A DNA stretch of 64,000 nt from the NCBI GenBank assembly GCA_004352715.1, contig SCFE01000025.1, forward strand, positions 466,023 to 530,022, written 5' to 3'. Below the pieces are notes generated by a model. That model was not told the DNA's origin. It worked only from the letters and a program-made list of their open reading frames with translations, and ran no database searches. This DNA comes from Hofstenia miamia. Taxonomy: Eukaryota; Xenacoelomorpha; Acoela. Below, one piece after another: positions 22,044 through 33,200 of the stretch. Numbering within the stretch: the stretch's first letter is position 1; the number at the start of each line of letters is the position of its first letter. The position numbers and the translations under genes are program-made.

Positions 22044-24002
22044 TTAATATTTACAAAAATTAAATGATTTTTTGCAGTTACTGCATAAACATAAAAAGAA
22101 TCGTTTACATCCATTACTTTCATATGAATTTTCTAAAAATTCATAAAGAATATCGTACATTTTCTTTTTGCTAATTTTTGGATTTCCAAAGAAATCAAAA
22201 TTGTATTCCCGAATTAAATAATTCCCAATGCAGCAAATTCTATTAAAGTACCAATGATCACTAGTATTTTTCTTCGTTTTCTTTATAACAAATAGTAGAC
22301 TTTTAGTTTTTTGATTGTTTTTGAATTCAAATGAAACATAGTCTAAAATATTAATTAAATCATATCTTCCATGGATTATATCTATTAATTGATGGACATC
22401 CTTTAATTGAAGAAATAATGAAACTGGTAGGAGTTTATAGTAAATTAAAGCATTTTTGTATGCCATATTACTAATCCATCTTAAACATTTTTTTTGAAAT
22501 TTTTCAAGTTTGTCTATATCTGTGGAGTTTGCATACCAAATAGGAGAGGCATAAAATAAACTTGGCATGATAATCGATTTAAATAATTTAAATTTAGTAG
22601 ACGATGGTAGACTTGAAGGTAAATTTCTTCGTAGTTGTAATAATGTTATATTGGATTTTTTAATTCTCTGAAAAATATGATATGACCACGATAAATTATA
22701 CGATATATTAACTCCTAAATCATTCACATGTTTGGAAGTATCAATCTGAAGATTTTCAGTTTCTATTTTATGCGCTATGTATGAAGAATTGATACTCATT
22801 AAATGAAACTTGTGGAAGTTAAATTTCATTTTATTAGTTGCAGCCCATTTTATAATTCTTTCAGTATCAACCACTAATTCTTGAAAGTTATTGTTTGAAA
22901 TCTTCACATCATCAGCAAAAATGTAGCAAAGTGATTGACAACAATTTGGTAAGTCATTTATAAAAGCTAAAAATAGTATTTGAGCTAAAATTGATCCCTG
23001 TGTAACACCACTTGTAATAATACAGCTCTTTGATACGGTATTACGAAATTTTACCACTTGTCGACGATTTTTCAAGTATGATGCTAATAATTTTAAAAAA
23101 TTTCCACCAATTTTGAATAATTGGAGTTTTTCAATTAATTTTCCATGTGGGACTTTATCAAATGCTTTGCTAAAATCCATATATAATGTAGATATAATTT
23201 TATTTTCATCAAATTCTTTATAGACAATATCTAAGTATGATAATAATTGTGCAACAGTTGATCTTTTATTGGTAAAACCAAATTGATTGTTTGATAGAGA
23301 ATTTCTTATGATGGGATAAAGATTCCAAAATATAATCCTTTCAAATATGAGTCCAATCTTAGGCAAAATACTTATTGGTCTATAGTTCTTAACATTTGTT
23401 TTACATCCACTTTTTAAAATTGGTGTAATATAAGATCTTTTCCATATATTTGGAATTGAGCAATTCCGTATGCAATTTTTAAAAAGATTTAAGATATGAA
23501 CGGAAAGTTCATTTCGAAATTCATATATAAATTTAGCAGGTATATCATCTAAACCACATCCACTAGGAGTAATCATATCTAAAGCTTTACAAACCATATC
23601 TAAGTTTATTTGAATTTCATTATATGTTTGTAATTCAAAAGAAGAAAAAATTTCGTCGTTTTCTTCGTAAACAGAGGAAAAGTAGTTGTTAAATAAATTG
23701 CTAGCATGTAGTGGATCTTCAGCAATAATTTCTTCCAAATATATTGGGAGAGGAATGGGTGATTGATTCAGAGATTGTACAAATTTAAAACAGTTATTGA
23801 TATTTTTTGTAGAACACAGACTTTCAATGAATAAAACTTTATCTAATTCAGCAGATAAAAATACATCGTTACATAATTGATAATAGATTTCATTTGGTTT
23901 TAGAAGTTTTTTATATAAAGAATTGCATCTATTAAATAAATGAATTGTGTGAGACGTAAAATATGATGGAAAATCATTTCGTTTATTTCTCTTCTTAAGC
24001 AC
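22044..24002 (-). CDS. LINE ORF2, reverse transcriptase part
   Basis: This 652-codon frame copies element RNA into DNA at the nicked target. RT motifs in order: YRPISILPKIG, NQFGFTNKRSTVAQLL, YMDFSKAFDKVPHGKL with the first catalytic aspartate, GVTQGSILAQILFLAFINDLP, and FADDVKIS with the catalytic aspartate pair. A thumb and C-terminal region follows (LGVNISYNLSW, LRRNLPSS). The RT core itself looks complete. The frame opens without the endonuclease because of a stop near 24054 and a frameshift near 24177. It was once one protein with the segment at 24166-24900, about 950 residues in all. Confidence 0.92.
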   Translation of the reverse strand: MLKKRNKRNDFPSYFTSHTIHLFNRCNSLYKKLLKPNEIYYQLCNDVFLSAELDKVLFIESLCSTKNINNCFKFVQSLNQSPIPLPIYLEEIIAEDPLHASNLFNNYFSSVYEENDEIFSSFELQTYNEIQINLDMVCKALDMITPSGCGLDDIPAKFIYEFRNELSVHILNLFKNCIRNCSIPNIWKRSYITPILKSGCKTNVKNYRPISILPKIGLIFERIIFWNLYPIIRNSLSNNQFGFTNKRSTVAQLLSYLDIVYKEFDENKIISTLYMDFSKAFDKVPHGKLIEKLQLFKIGGNFLKLLASYLKNRRQVVKFRNTVSKSCIITSGVTQGSILAQILFLAFINDLPNCCQSLCYIFADDVKISNNNFQELVVDTERIIKWAATNKMKFNFHKFHLMSINSSYIAHKIETENLQIDTSKHVNDLGVNISYNLSWSYHIFQRIKKSNITLLQLRRNLPSSLPSSTKFKLFKSIIMPSLFYASPIWYANSTDIDKLEKFQKKCLRWISNMAYKNALIYYKLLPVSLFLQLKDVHQLIDIIHGRYDLINILDYVSFEFKNNQKTKSLLFVIKKTKKNTSDHWYFNRICCIGNYLIREYNFDFFGNPKISKKKMYDILYEFLENSYESNGCKRFFLCLCSNCKKSFNFCKY

Positions 24003-24165
24003 ATGTAGTTGAATACTTTTAAATAATTCATTGTACCAGAAATTTGTATATTATTCTGTATCTTTTGACATCTCATTAAATGAAAACAATGAACATTGGT
24101 AAAATGCCGTTAGGTTTTTATGATCTATCAAATTAAGCGAAAATTTTGATTTACTAATTGATTTA

Positions 24166-24900
24166 TCAATAGAATTTCAGATCATTTATATTGGGAAATG
24201 AAATATTAGTATTCATGAATATAATACAATGATCAGAGAAGCTTAGCATAGGAGATATGAAACAATTTTCATCATTTTCCAAATTAGTATCATTTGTAAA
24301 TATTAAATCAAGAGTATTTCCATTGATATGTGTTGGAAAGTAAACAATTTGATTTAAATGTAGTGATATTAAAAAGTCAAAAATTATTTGATCATATTCA
24401 TTAGGGGAAATACCACTTGAAATATCAAGTAATGGAAAATTGAAATCACCCATTATGTAGATTAAATGTGAAATACTTGGCTGGTAAAGATCAAATGAAG
24501 TTTTCATTTTTAGTATATAGTCAATTATCGTTGTAGAAGAAGGCCGATATTTACTAGTGCTTGGGGGTATGTATAAGCAAATAAATAGCAATAAACTGTT
24601 GTCCAACTGAAAAACTGTAGAGCATGCAAATTCGCAATCAACTGAATCTTGTAAATTAACAATCTTAAATGACTTTTTACACAGAATTGCACATCCTCCA
24701 TGTTTAGAAAGATTTTCGCCTCTTCTTACACATAAACTTGCAATCATATAATTTGTTCCTGAAACTAATGAATCATAAAATGTAAATTCATCCCACCATG
24801 TTTCGGTCAAACAAACAAATGAAATATCATATGCTATTATATAATTCATTAGTGAAACTTGCTTCTCAATTTTTAGAATGCTGCAGCAGTTGGTATACAT
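24166..24900 (-). CDS. LINE ORF2, APE-type endonuclease part
   Basis: This 244-codon frame resembles the apurinic-like endonuclease that nicks target DNA to prime reverse transcription. Visible motifs: N in YTNCCSIL near the start, LTETWW with the catalytic Glu, MGDFNFP with the Asp/Asn pair, NTLDLIFTND, and SFSDHCII with the terminal Asp-His. All core residues seem present. A frameshift near 24177 and a stop near 24054 separate it from the RT. Confidence 0.9.
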   Translation of the reverse strand: MYTNCCSILKIEKQVSLMNYIIAYDISFVCLTETWWDEFTFYDSLVSGTNYMIASLCVRRGENLSKHGGCAILCKKSFKIVNLQDSVDCEFACSTVFQLDNSLLLFICLYIPPSTSKYRPSSTTIIDYILKMKTSFDLYQPSISHLIYIMGDFNFPLLDISSGISPNEYDQIIFDFLISLHLNQIVYFPTHINGNTLDLIFTNDTNLENDENCFISPMLSFSDHCIIFMNTNISFPNINDLKFY

Positions 24901-24927
24901 AAATTTAAAATGTTGTGTCGTATATAG

Positions 24928-25734
24928 TCAATCCACTTGAACTATAGTGTTATCCATAAAAAGCGAAAGATTTCTAATCTTAAGTCTAATTTTTTCCACT
25001 CCTTCATTTATTAATAAATATCTCTTCTTTAAACATAATTTTTCTTTTTCACGATCATTTTTACTCAAACAAGGTTTAATAAAGATATTTAAATGCAAGT
25101 CTTTTAATTTGTAAGCATTAGAAAGAATTAATCTTTTATTCCATATAGATCCCATGTTTAGAATTATAGGTCTGGGTTTGGAAGAATGAAGTTTTCCAAT
25201 TCGAAAGAATTCAGTAATACAATTTGAATCAATATTAAGATGTGAAAAAATATAGTTGATATTTTCTCTATCTTGTTTAAGCTTTGCATGATAATTTAAC
25301 GATTCTTCTGATTCTTTTACACCGAATATAATAATTTTCTGTTTAAATGATTCATCTTTATTTATATGAGATTCTATCGTATTTTCTACTTTAGAAGCGA
25401 AATTATCAATGTTTGTATTTAAATTTAACTTTAAGTTCTTTAATTCATTCCGTAAAGAATTTATATTTTCATTCAATTTTTCAATTGATAGAGAAATTGT
25501 ATTCATTTGACTTTCAGAATTGTTTTCAGTATGAAACAAGAAATGCTTTTTATCAACGCATTCACTACATAGAGTCAAGAAATGTTTTCGGTATTGGATT
25601 ATTGATTCTATACAGTTGCTTGAAAATCCTGTACATTTTTTATTCAAATGCAAATGTTTATTGCAATTAATGCATTTGAAAATTTTGTCATCTTTTATGA
25701 CTGAATTACAGGTAAAACAGTTTAAAGTCTCAAT
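24928..25734 (-). CDS. LINE ORF1 with PHD-like zinc finger and coiled coil
   Basis: The open frame runs about 268 codons from an upstream stop (25735-25737) with no ATG at its head, so the true start is lost or altered. The N-terminus shows a C4HC3-like finger: CFTC, then CINC 11 residues later, a His pair in KHLHL, KKC, and LCSEC. This resembles PHD fingers found in some CR1-type ORF1 proteins, although the H-to-C spacing (4) is longer than usual. A Leu/Asn/Lys-rich coiled coil follows (SIEKLNENINSLRNELKNLK), then a basic domain (IIIFGVKESEES through KRLILSNAYKLK) resembling the RRM-like RNA-binding part of LINE ORF1. It probably binds element RNA. Confidence 0.8.
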   Translation of the reverse strand: METLNCFTCNSVIKDDKIFKCINCNKHLHLNKKCTGFSSNCIESIIQYRKHFLTLCSECVDKKHFLFHTENNSESQMNTISLSIEKLNENINSLRNELKNLKLNLNTNIDNFASKVENTIESHINKDESFKQKIIIFGVKESEESLNYHAKLKQDRENINYIFSHLNIDSNCITEFFRIGKLHSSKPRPIILNMGSIWNKRLILSNAYKLKDLHLNIFIKPCLSKNDREKEKLCLKKRYLLINEGVEKIRLKIRNLSLFMDNTIVQVD

Positions 25735-25740
25735 TTAAGA

Positions 25741-26957
25741 GAAATTTCTTAATGTATTATTAAAATTTTTACGTAAGCTAATTAGAGAATAATAAATGTT
25801 CAACTTACGTTTCCCACGCATAAATCACGAAATGTTAAAACAGTTATAATTAGGCCGATACATATTTTTATTTAAAATAATTGCAATTTTGACTTTATTG
25901 AAAAACTTAAATTTTACTTTAACTTAAAAAATTTACCTTAATATTTTTTCAGCTTTTACAAAATTCGTGTATTCTTTGCTAAACATAATCAACAAAAGCA
26001 AAAGAGGCACCAATATAGAAATGCACACTTTCCCAAAGAAAAATTTCTTTTGTCTTGAAGCATGCTTTTTAGTATTGAGAACAATCTTTGCATGGAAGCA
26101 ATAAAGAATTTCGCTTTTTTTAGAAATAAATAATCTAGGAGACTTAATAAACCCATTGTATCGATCATATATTAACACATGTGGTACCTAGTTTTCAATT
26201 GCCAGTCAAGCATCCAAAATTGAGATTGATTAAAACCATTTTACAATTTCAATTCAGTTCAAAGTAATTTGTGACTTACACTAAAAGTAGTTCTTGCCCT
26301 CTCAACAATTACACCTTTTGTATTGGCATTCTTTGTAAAAAATGACAAAATAATAATTATGTAACTGCTCCAAATTATCTATTATATTAGTTAAAATGAA
26401 ATTGATTTATAAGAAATGCAATTAGCCATTCATTCTGTAGTAAATTCATTAGCGTGCCCTTTCATTGCCTGGAATTTATTTGTGTAATATTTTACAACTT
26501 CCAACGACGAAGCCCATCAAGTAAGTATTGGTCGGAATGGCTTCATGATCACTGAATAGCTTAGCTTTTTAAAGTTGCAGTCTTTACTCTTTCCATGACA
26601 TTTTCGTAAATATTGCAAACACTATGCTAGAACTGTTATGTCAATTGTTTCCACAAATTTGAAAGAGTTTTATCATTGTAGGATATATTCTTCTATTGAA
26701 AATGGAATACCAATGTCCAAGCCAATCACTGCATAAAAAATATTTTTGGCGGTGTGGTATTTTCCTATGGATTTGTAACTAAGAAATTTATATTTTTGAA
26801 TCCTAAGCGAATTAGAAATGAGTTTCTAGGCTTATAGGTAGAAGCTTCATGCTCGTTAAACTTTTTTTTACAAAGCTCTGCAGTTAAAAATGTTGTTAAA
26901 AAGCTCTTCCGAATAATTTTAATCAATCATAGTACATATTTGAAACTTATATTCTTA
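25741..26957. other. AT-rich stretch, no gene supported
   Basis: I see no gene. The 81-codon minus frame at 25933-26178 is basic and low in complexity and matches nothing I know. Part of this may be 5' sequence of the LINE, but no homologous copy is available to judge. Confidence 0.45.
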
Positions 26958-27270
26958 ATAAATAATAATAATAATAATAAAGATTTATTATCCATATATG
27001 GATACTAAACAGTAGTATATAAACAAAATTTATATTAATAATATATTATAATTATTATAATATTAATAAACTTATTATAACATAGTAAACATTAATTTGC
27101 ATTAGTAAACATATTGCATATTTCTTACAGTTGTTTTTAACGGAATAGTTAAAGTTATTTAAAAACTGTTGTTTGAAGAAGTCTTTTAATGATCTTTTTA
27201 CTTGTTTCAATGATCCATATAAATTGATGGAAGTATTTTGATGTATATAATTTGCAAGTGTTATCATATA
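26958..27270 (-). pseudogene. Non-LTR retrotransposon 3' end with (TTA)n tail
   Basis: In minus orientation, about 27267-27055 encodes a K/F-rich segment (SLKQVKRSLKDFFKQQFL) like the C-terminus of LINE ORF2. It is followed by AATAAA and a (TTA)n tail at 26958-26982. The upstream part is missing, so this is a heavily 5'-truncated insertion. The assignment rests on the tail architecture and weak protein resemblance. Confidence 0.5.
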
Positions 27271-27291
27271 TGCTTCATCGGTACGTTTTAA

Positions 27292-27374
27292 GGGGGTGAT
27301 ACACGATTAGTCTTTTGACTATAGTCAAAAAACTTTTTTGACTTTAGTCAAAAGACTAACCGTGTGGCATCCCC
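27292..27374. repeat. Long imperfect hairpin (about 41-bp arms)
   Basis: The left arm begins GGGGGTGATACACG and the right arm ends CGTGTGGCATCCCC. Between them, TTAGTCTTTTGACT and its complement alternate, with almost no loop (AAAAAA-C-TTTTTT). About six mismatches lie along 41 paired bases. It looks like a minimal foldback or MITE remnant, and no target duplication is clear. Confidence 0.8.
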
Positions 27375-28257
27375 GAATAGTCAACTTATTGTAATTTTGA
27401 AAGAAAATGGGAATTTTGATTTTAAATAACTTTGCACTTTCATCATAAATGTCATTAATAAATAAACAATATAATTAAGATCGTGGCCATTAGGATGGGC
27501 GCAAACAAACAATTTGTCGAAATTGCTTTAGCGTGTTTTTAGACCCAATTCTATTGGAGAGAGAGCTGTTTCAAATGCTAGTTGATTGCGTAGCTATTTC
27601 GAATTTTCTATAAAGATTGCAACGTGCTAATTGGGTGAAATGTTTACATAATTCTCTACATATGCGCTTGTTTATGAGTGATGCCCGCGATTATTCTGTT
27701 CAATTTATATCAAATTCAAATTTATCAATTTTCTTACACCTTTTACAATTGATCAAACGACACATCTATTTATTTCGAATTTACAATTTGGAAAAATCTT
27801 AACATCATAATCCTAAAATCAATCCAAAATTATGGGTACTACACTGAACCAAGAACCTTGGCAAACATCCAAACGTTTAAATGTTTAAAAATAGTCTGAA
27901 GACAAAACAGACATTACCAATATTACACACCAAATTGTAATGATACTACACTAGAAACAAAGCTTATAATGAAAAAATTTATTCAAAAAGTAAACAATTG
28001 AAATAATAATTGAGATAAACATGTTGAATTATTGTAGAAAATATATAATGTTCTTTAACTTGCAAATGGAATTTTAATAGATTAACATCCTTCGAAAAAA
28101 ACAAGTTATTTACAGAAATAATTACGCAAGCATAGTCAATTAGTATTCTAGCGTTTTTATTGCTACTGTAGTAATTTATTTTTCAGTCAAAAGATGGCAT
28201 CTGGATTAGCTGAATAGAAGAACGGTAGTGTTAGTGAAGTGAGCACTTTATATAAGG
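27375..28257. other. No gene seen
   Basis: AT-rich sequence without supportable coding. The 61-codon plus frame at 27617-27802 has no family resemblance. Confidence 0.45.
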
Positions 28258-29430
28258 GAGCCGGGGCTAGTTGATACAATTTTTGTATTAATTGGTTTTT
28301 CAGCCAAGCCCTGCAAGCCACACACACAATATTGATACTAACAATCTTGCATCTGTTAGCTACGTTTTATGACTTTAATATATTTAGAAGTTTTAGAAAC
28401 TTTTGATAAATTGAGCGAAATGTAGTCGTGTGCACATCTTATCAACTTGCCCCAAGCGCAGGGCAAGTTAATACATAACATGGGACAAATTGATACATTT
28501 GTCTGTCTATGATAAAAAGGTATTAAGTATTGCTTACTTGCATGTTATTAACAACTGCGCATTAGAAATATGTTATTTAATATCTAAAGGAGTGACTATA
28601 GAACTTTGTCAACAAGAAAAAACAAAGGATCAGGACCAGCCTTTTTTAGTATTCCAAGAATCTGGTGTCTTCACGCCCGGTCTGCAAGATAATTGGTATG
28701 CAATATCACGTAGACATGATGCGTTAAACCATCATATAGGGTGGCCCATAAGTTTGTATACAGTTAATACAAACATTTAAATAACAAGAAATAGTGAATT
28801 AAACACAGCATAAACAACAAAAAAAACATAAAAACAAACAGTATGTATTCAAAGATTAAGACAAATGTTCAAATTGCTTTCCTTCATTGGTAACGCATTT
28901 TTCAACACGATGTTCAACACCACGACATACCTTGGAACACAGCTCTTTGTTTTCCGTGATACGATTGAATGAATCAGTTATGTATTGTTTCATTTCCGGA
29001 ACAGATGTAGGCTTTCTGCCATAGACATCATCTTTGACAACACCCCATAGAAAATTTCACAAAATTGTAATCTGCGGTTGTTTATCCTGTGTTTAATTCA
29101 CTATTTCTTGTTATTTAAATGTTTGTATTAACTGTATACAAACTTATGGGCCACCCTGTATATTGAACTGCATTCTAAGCAAAATTTCACGTGGTCATTT
29201 TCAACTTCTTCCGAAAAAACTTGTCTTGGTTTTGCATATCCAATGTTCCATGGCTCATCTGCACTAGCTTTGTTCTTTTTCACATGCCGAAGCAATGTTG
29301 AAAGTGTATGTTGTGGTCCTTAGCCGCATTTCAAGGAGAAGCACTCTCTAAACAACTATTAACTGCTTGTTGAATGCTTGAAGGTATCAGACCATTATCC
29401 GGGTTTTTCTTTTATGTTTGCACCATCCTC
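28258..29430 (-). pseudogene. Decayed pogo-like (CENP-B/Tigger-type) transposase
   Basis: In minus orientation, about 29400-29163 reads IQQAVNSCLE ... AAKDHNI ... STLLRHVKKN (a psq-type HTH), then GYAKPRQVFSEE. The frame then reaches SSIY, and the continuation GLT appears only after the 28735-29162 insertion. It goes on through RDIAYQLS and PDSWNTKKAGPDP, matching the family pattern YGLT...AYxxA...PxSWxxxxxAGxDW. Many stops and frameshifts interrupt it, and the DDE domain is missing. On the 3' side, repeated words like GGGGCTAGTTGATACA and GGGCAAGTTAATACA (28258-28500) may be subterminal repeats of the element. Family assignment is from memory of the motif layout. Confidence 0.55.
28735..29162 (-). 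mobile_element. Mariner-type deletion derivative with long TIRs
   Basis: This 428-bp element has TA flanks and terminal inverted repeats of about 75 bp that are almost identical (GGGTGGCCCATAAGTTTGTA and onward). Inside, on the minus strand (29055-28865), lie the last 60 or so codons of an IS630-Tc1-mariner transposase: GVVKDDVYGRKPTSVPEM through CVTNEGKQFEHLS and a stop. The N-terminal and catalytic parts are deleted. The near identity of the TIRs suggests recent activity. It sits inside the pogo-like remnant. Confidence 0.85.
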
Positions 29431-29828
29431 TAAATAAAACTAAATTTAGTCAAATTCTGTGCATTAGTGAGTGCGCTGATTTTCACTTATTCAAAATTGG
29501 CCTCGATGAAATCCTTTTTTGCGAAATTATATTTTTGGGTTAGATGCACAGATCATATCAAAATTTCAGCCAATTTTTAGATCCCTGCTTTTGAATACGT
29601 TTTTGTGGTTTTGGGGTACACAAAAGCCCCTGAAGATATTAATTTTCAGAAATCTTAAAATTTTGTACTTGCATCTATTTTGTAATAGTGCACCCAAATA
29701 TATTGAATTTTATCTAAGTTATAATAATAAAGTTGAAAAATAATATTTACATTTTGGAGATTTTACATTAGTATCATATACTTTTCTAAATTTCAATTTA
29801 GAATCTTCAATTTCAGTGTTTAGATTTT
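29431..29828. other. No gene seen
   Basis: AT-rich sequence; the 74-codon plus frame at 29519-29743 is not supported. Confidence 0.45.
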
Positions 29829-30255
29829 ATTAGAAGTATCTCTATCATAACAATTTTTTGTGGAGCAGGCCAACAAATTAAAGAATTTTTTTTGACAAGT
29901 ACTATGAAAATGGGCCGAGTTTGCATGAAATTTAAATTTAAATTTAAATTCGCTTCAAAACAAAATGGTTCGCCAACAGGTTAAAGAGTTTCACAAGTAA
30001 AGAAGTATAGGCCTAATTGATTTTTAGAAATNNNNNNNNNNNNNNNNNNNNNATTAGAAGTATCTCTATCATAACAATTTTTTGTGGAGCAGGCCAACAA
30101 ATTAAAGAATTTTTTTTGACAAGTACTATGAAAATGGGCCGAGTTTGCATGAAATTTAAATTTAAATTTAAATTCGCTTCAAAACAAAATGGTTCGCCAA
30201 CAGGTTAAAGAGTTTCACAAGTAAAGAAGTATAGGCCTAATTGATTTTTAGAAAT
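29829..30255. repeat. 203-bp perfect direct duplication around a 21-N gap
   Basis: 29829-30031 and 30053-30255 look identical base for base, including the (AAATTT)n stretch, and are separated only by 21 N at 30032-30052. This is what an unmerged contig overlap leaves in a scaffold. It is most likely an assembly artefact rather than a biological repeat. Confidence 0.92.
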
Positions 30256-33200
30256 GCTACATTTCCAAAATAATTTTTAGATCTATATTTGTGCTATTTT
30301 AGGTCTACAATCTGCCAGAGATGTAATCGGATCCGATCCGAATTTTTAAGAAAATTTTAGTTTTCGATCCGAATTTCAATAAGTATTCTAGAAATATATA
30401 AACATGGACTTAAAATATATTTATGATTTTTTCAAATGCGAATAGAAAATTTTAAGTGCTTCAACGCTGTCTCCAGATCAAAAATGGACATGTACGCTAT
30501 ACCAGAGAGGACAAATTAGCGCTTGGACCGAAGTATTGGTAAAATGGGCAGACTGACGCCTAAAATGGCAAAGAATTTAATGGATCCAACTGGAATTCGG
30601 CTAAGCCTGGTCCTCAATTTTCCTCCAAATTTAATCTTTGTATAAAATAGGTTGCTTCTTTTATCTGTAATTATCCACCCACAGAAGCAAATCCGTTTCT
30701 AATTTCGATTATTAGTGGAAATTGATCATTGCCTGCCAAAGCTCCAACAAATTAATTTCTTTGCTTATTTGAAAGCTTTGCAGTAATCTAATTCCTAAAA
30801 TTGTCATCAACTATTATCATAGTATATCTATGGAGTTTAAATATTTGAGTTTCTTATGGTATTACCACCCTATTATCTTTATTATGGCCAAATCCTAAAA
30901 TCACAATTTTGCAATGTTACTATATGAATTGAGAATTGAAGTTGTTACAAACAACAAGAAAAAATTACTTAAAATTGCACCTAATGCGATGAACACAAGA
31001 ATAGCACGAACAATGGCAAATTCAAGAACAAATCCAAAATTTATATTGTAAGACATAAAAAAAATTGTAGTAGAATGTATTAAAATCCATGATAGAAAAA
31101 TTTATTTTTTCATAATAAATTTGAGATTTAAATATAAATTTTGATTTTTGTTTTTCATTGAAATTGGACAGTAGTTTGGATTATAAATTTTAAATAATAT
31201 AAAAGCAACATTAATTAAATTTATACCCTATTATTGCTTTGCCAAAACTATGTTATATAAAAATTTTTGTATTAGTGATTATAGTAATCACAAACCATCT
31301 GAAAACTAAGTTGATCTTGGCAATGCAAGTTGTTCATAGTGCATCTTACATGAAAATTGTATAATTACATTAGGATCATTGTTAGCAGATTTGAAATATT
31401 CGTCACCAATTTTATAAATGTTGGAAAGAATAACACAAAACTTTTTATACGAACAATGAAATTCCATTACAAAATATATAAAATGTACGTGAATATAGAC
31501 AATATTTAAAAATTTTTGGATCCGAAATTTTCTCAAACAGTAGATCTGATCTGATCTGATCCGATCCAATTTCATTTTTGCATTCTGTTTTTCAATAACT
31601 ATTACGCCATTGATTTTGAAATGTAGAAAAATGATTGATATCATAAATTGCCTCATTTTATTTGAATGTAGTTTTAACGATTATCAAATACGCAAATATT
31701 ACAAAAAGCTTTATTTGGTTACTTAAAGCGACTTGTTACACTAAATTCTAACCTGCGGCGAAGTGCATTTTTGCATTAGTTTCGTACATATAAATTCAAA
31801 TCACCAGTCTGTAATTGCAGTCAATTTTCAAAAATACAGTATTTGCATGCCTCCCACACTTTTCTCATAAGCAGTGCATCCCTGATAATAGAATTAACAG
31901 TACTTAAAATATGCATGTACATCGACTTATGACAACGTAGAATTCTCTTGGTTTGAACATTTTACTATGCCCCTTTAATTTTTTACTTGCTCTAATATCC
32001 GTAGCCTCTATTTAGTATCTTGCACCGGTTTTATTCTGTGGTGTATTAAGAAAGATCTTTGGAAGTATATGCTTGTTCTCCCCGCAGCATGCTGAATTTT
32101 GGATCACTCTACTTCTAGTACATAATCAATTTCTAAAAGATTTTGATTTACTTATATTCAACAACACAGCTGAACTCTAACTCGTTTCACTAGCAAGAAA
32201 TGCTGATCAATTAGATGTACATTTTTCATATTACTGCATAATTCTATAATGCACTGCAAAATATTAAGAAATAGCAATTAAATTTTAATTTTGAATTTAT
32301 TTAGAAATACAATAATTTCCGACAAGGCGGTAAATTGTTTTGACTTAAACAAAAAAACAGAAGAAATTTCATTGAAGGTAACTTTAATTTTTTGAATAGT
32401 AAAGTTGCCATGATTTAGATACCATGAATTTATTGATAATTTCACAAATGTGCACCAAGGACATTTGCCAAAGAAGTGCTTCGCTTGCAACAACGTTTCA
32501 TTCAAATGGATGATTCTAATTCCAAACGGAAATAAATTATTGCTTAGAATGATCAAATAGATATCATTTTCAACTTTCAACTTCTATTTAGTCAGATTTA
32601 CATATATAAATTTGCAATCCATAATTTTGTATTTTTAATTGATCAGTTTTTGGAAACAGAAAATGTAAGTAATTTTGAAATATTTTTTAAGTATTGAGTA
32701 AAATTCATATTAGATGGATGTGACTGTGTTGGAATTCCATTGCAAAAGCCTGTATATGGATCAGATTACACATAAAACGTCAAGTAGATTTGTCATTTCC
32801 AGATAATTATCATGTTTAAATAGCTTAATCACGATATATAAGCAACGTACGTGCATGCAGGAAGGAACATATCTGACTACAATACAATTTTCGTTAAATT
32901 TTATCAGACTATGCTTTTTATTCCTGATAATATTCTTATATCGAATTTTCATAAGCAGGCTCATATTTGACATTTAAATTTATTACATTTTTATGCATTC
33001 ATGTTTTTATCATAATTTTGTGTACAATGTTCATTAATATAATAGCTTGCACTTCAAAACTAAAAGACGAAATCGGTTACTTTTTGAAACCAAATGACGA
33101 ACCATTCTGGTTATTTTTCAAAACAAAATAAAGACACATTTTGGTTAATTTTCGTTATAAAAACACGAAGCAAAAAGATGCCATTGTTGCCTAAATGTTT

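Larger units (their letters stand above)
21958..25740 (-). mobile_element. Nearly full-length non-LTR retrotransposon
   Basis: This LINE is in minus orientation and spans about 3.8 kb: ORF1 (25734-24928), endonuclease (24900-24166), reverse transcriptase (24002-22044), then a 3' UTR ending in AATAAAG and a (TAG)n tail at about 21958-21981. The APE-type endonuclease places it among Jockey/CR1/L2-like elements. The PHD-like ORF1 and microsatellite tail favour CR1/L2-like, by inference. ORF1 has no in-frame ATG after its upstream stop, and ORF2 carries a frameshift and a stop between its two enzymes, so this copy cannot move by itself. Confidence 0.88.
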
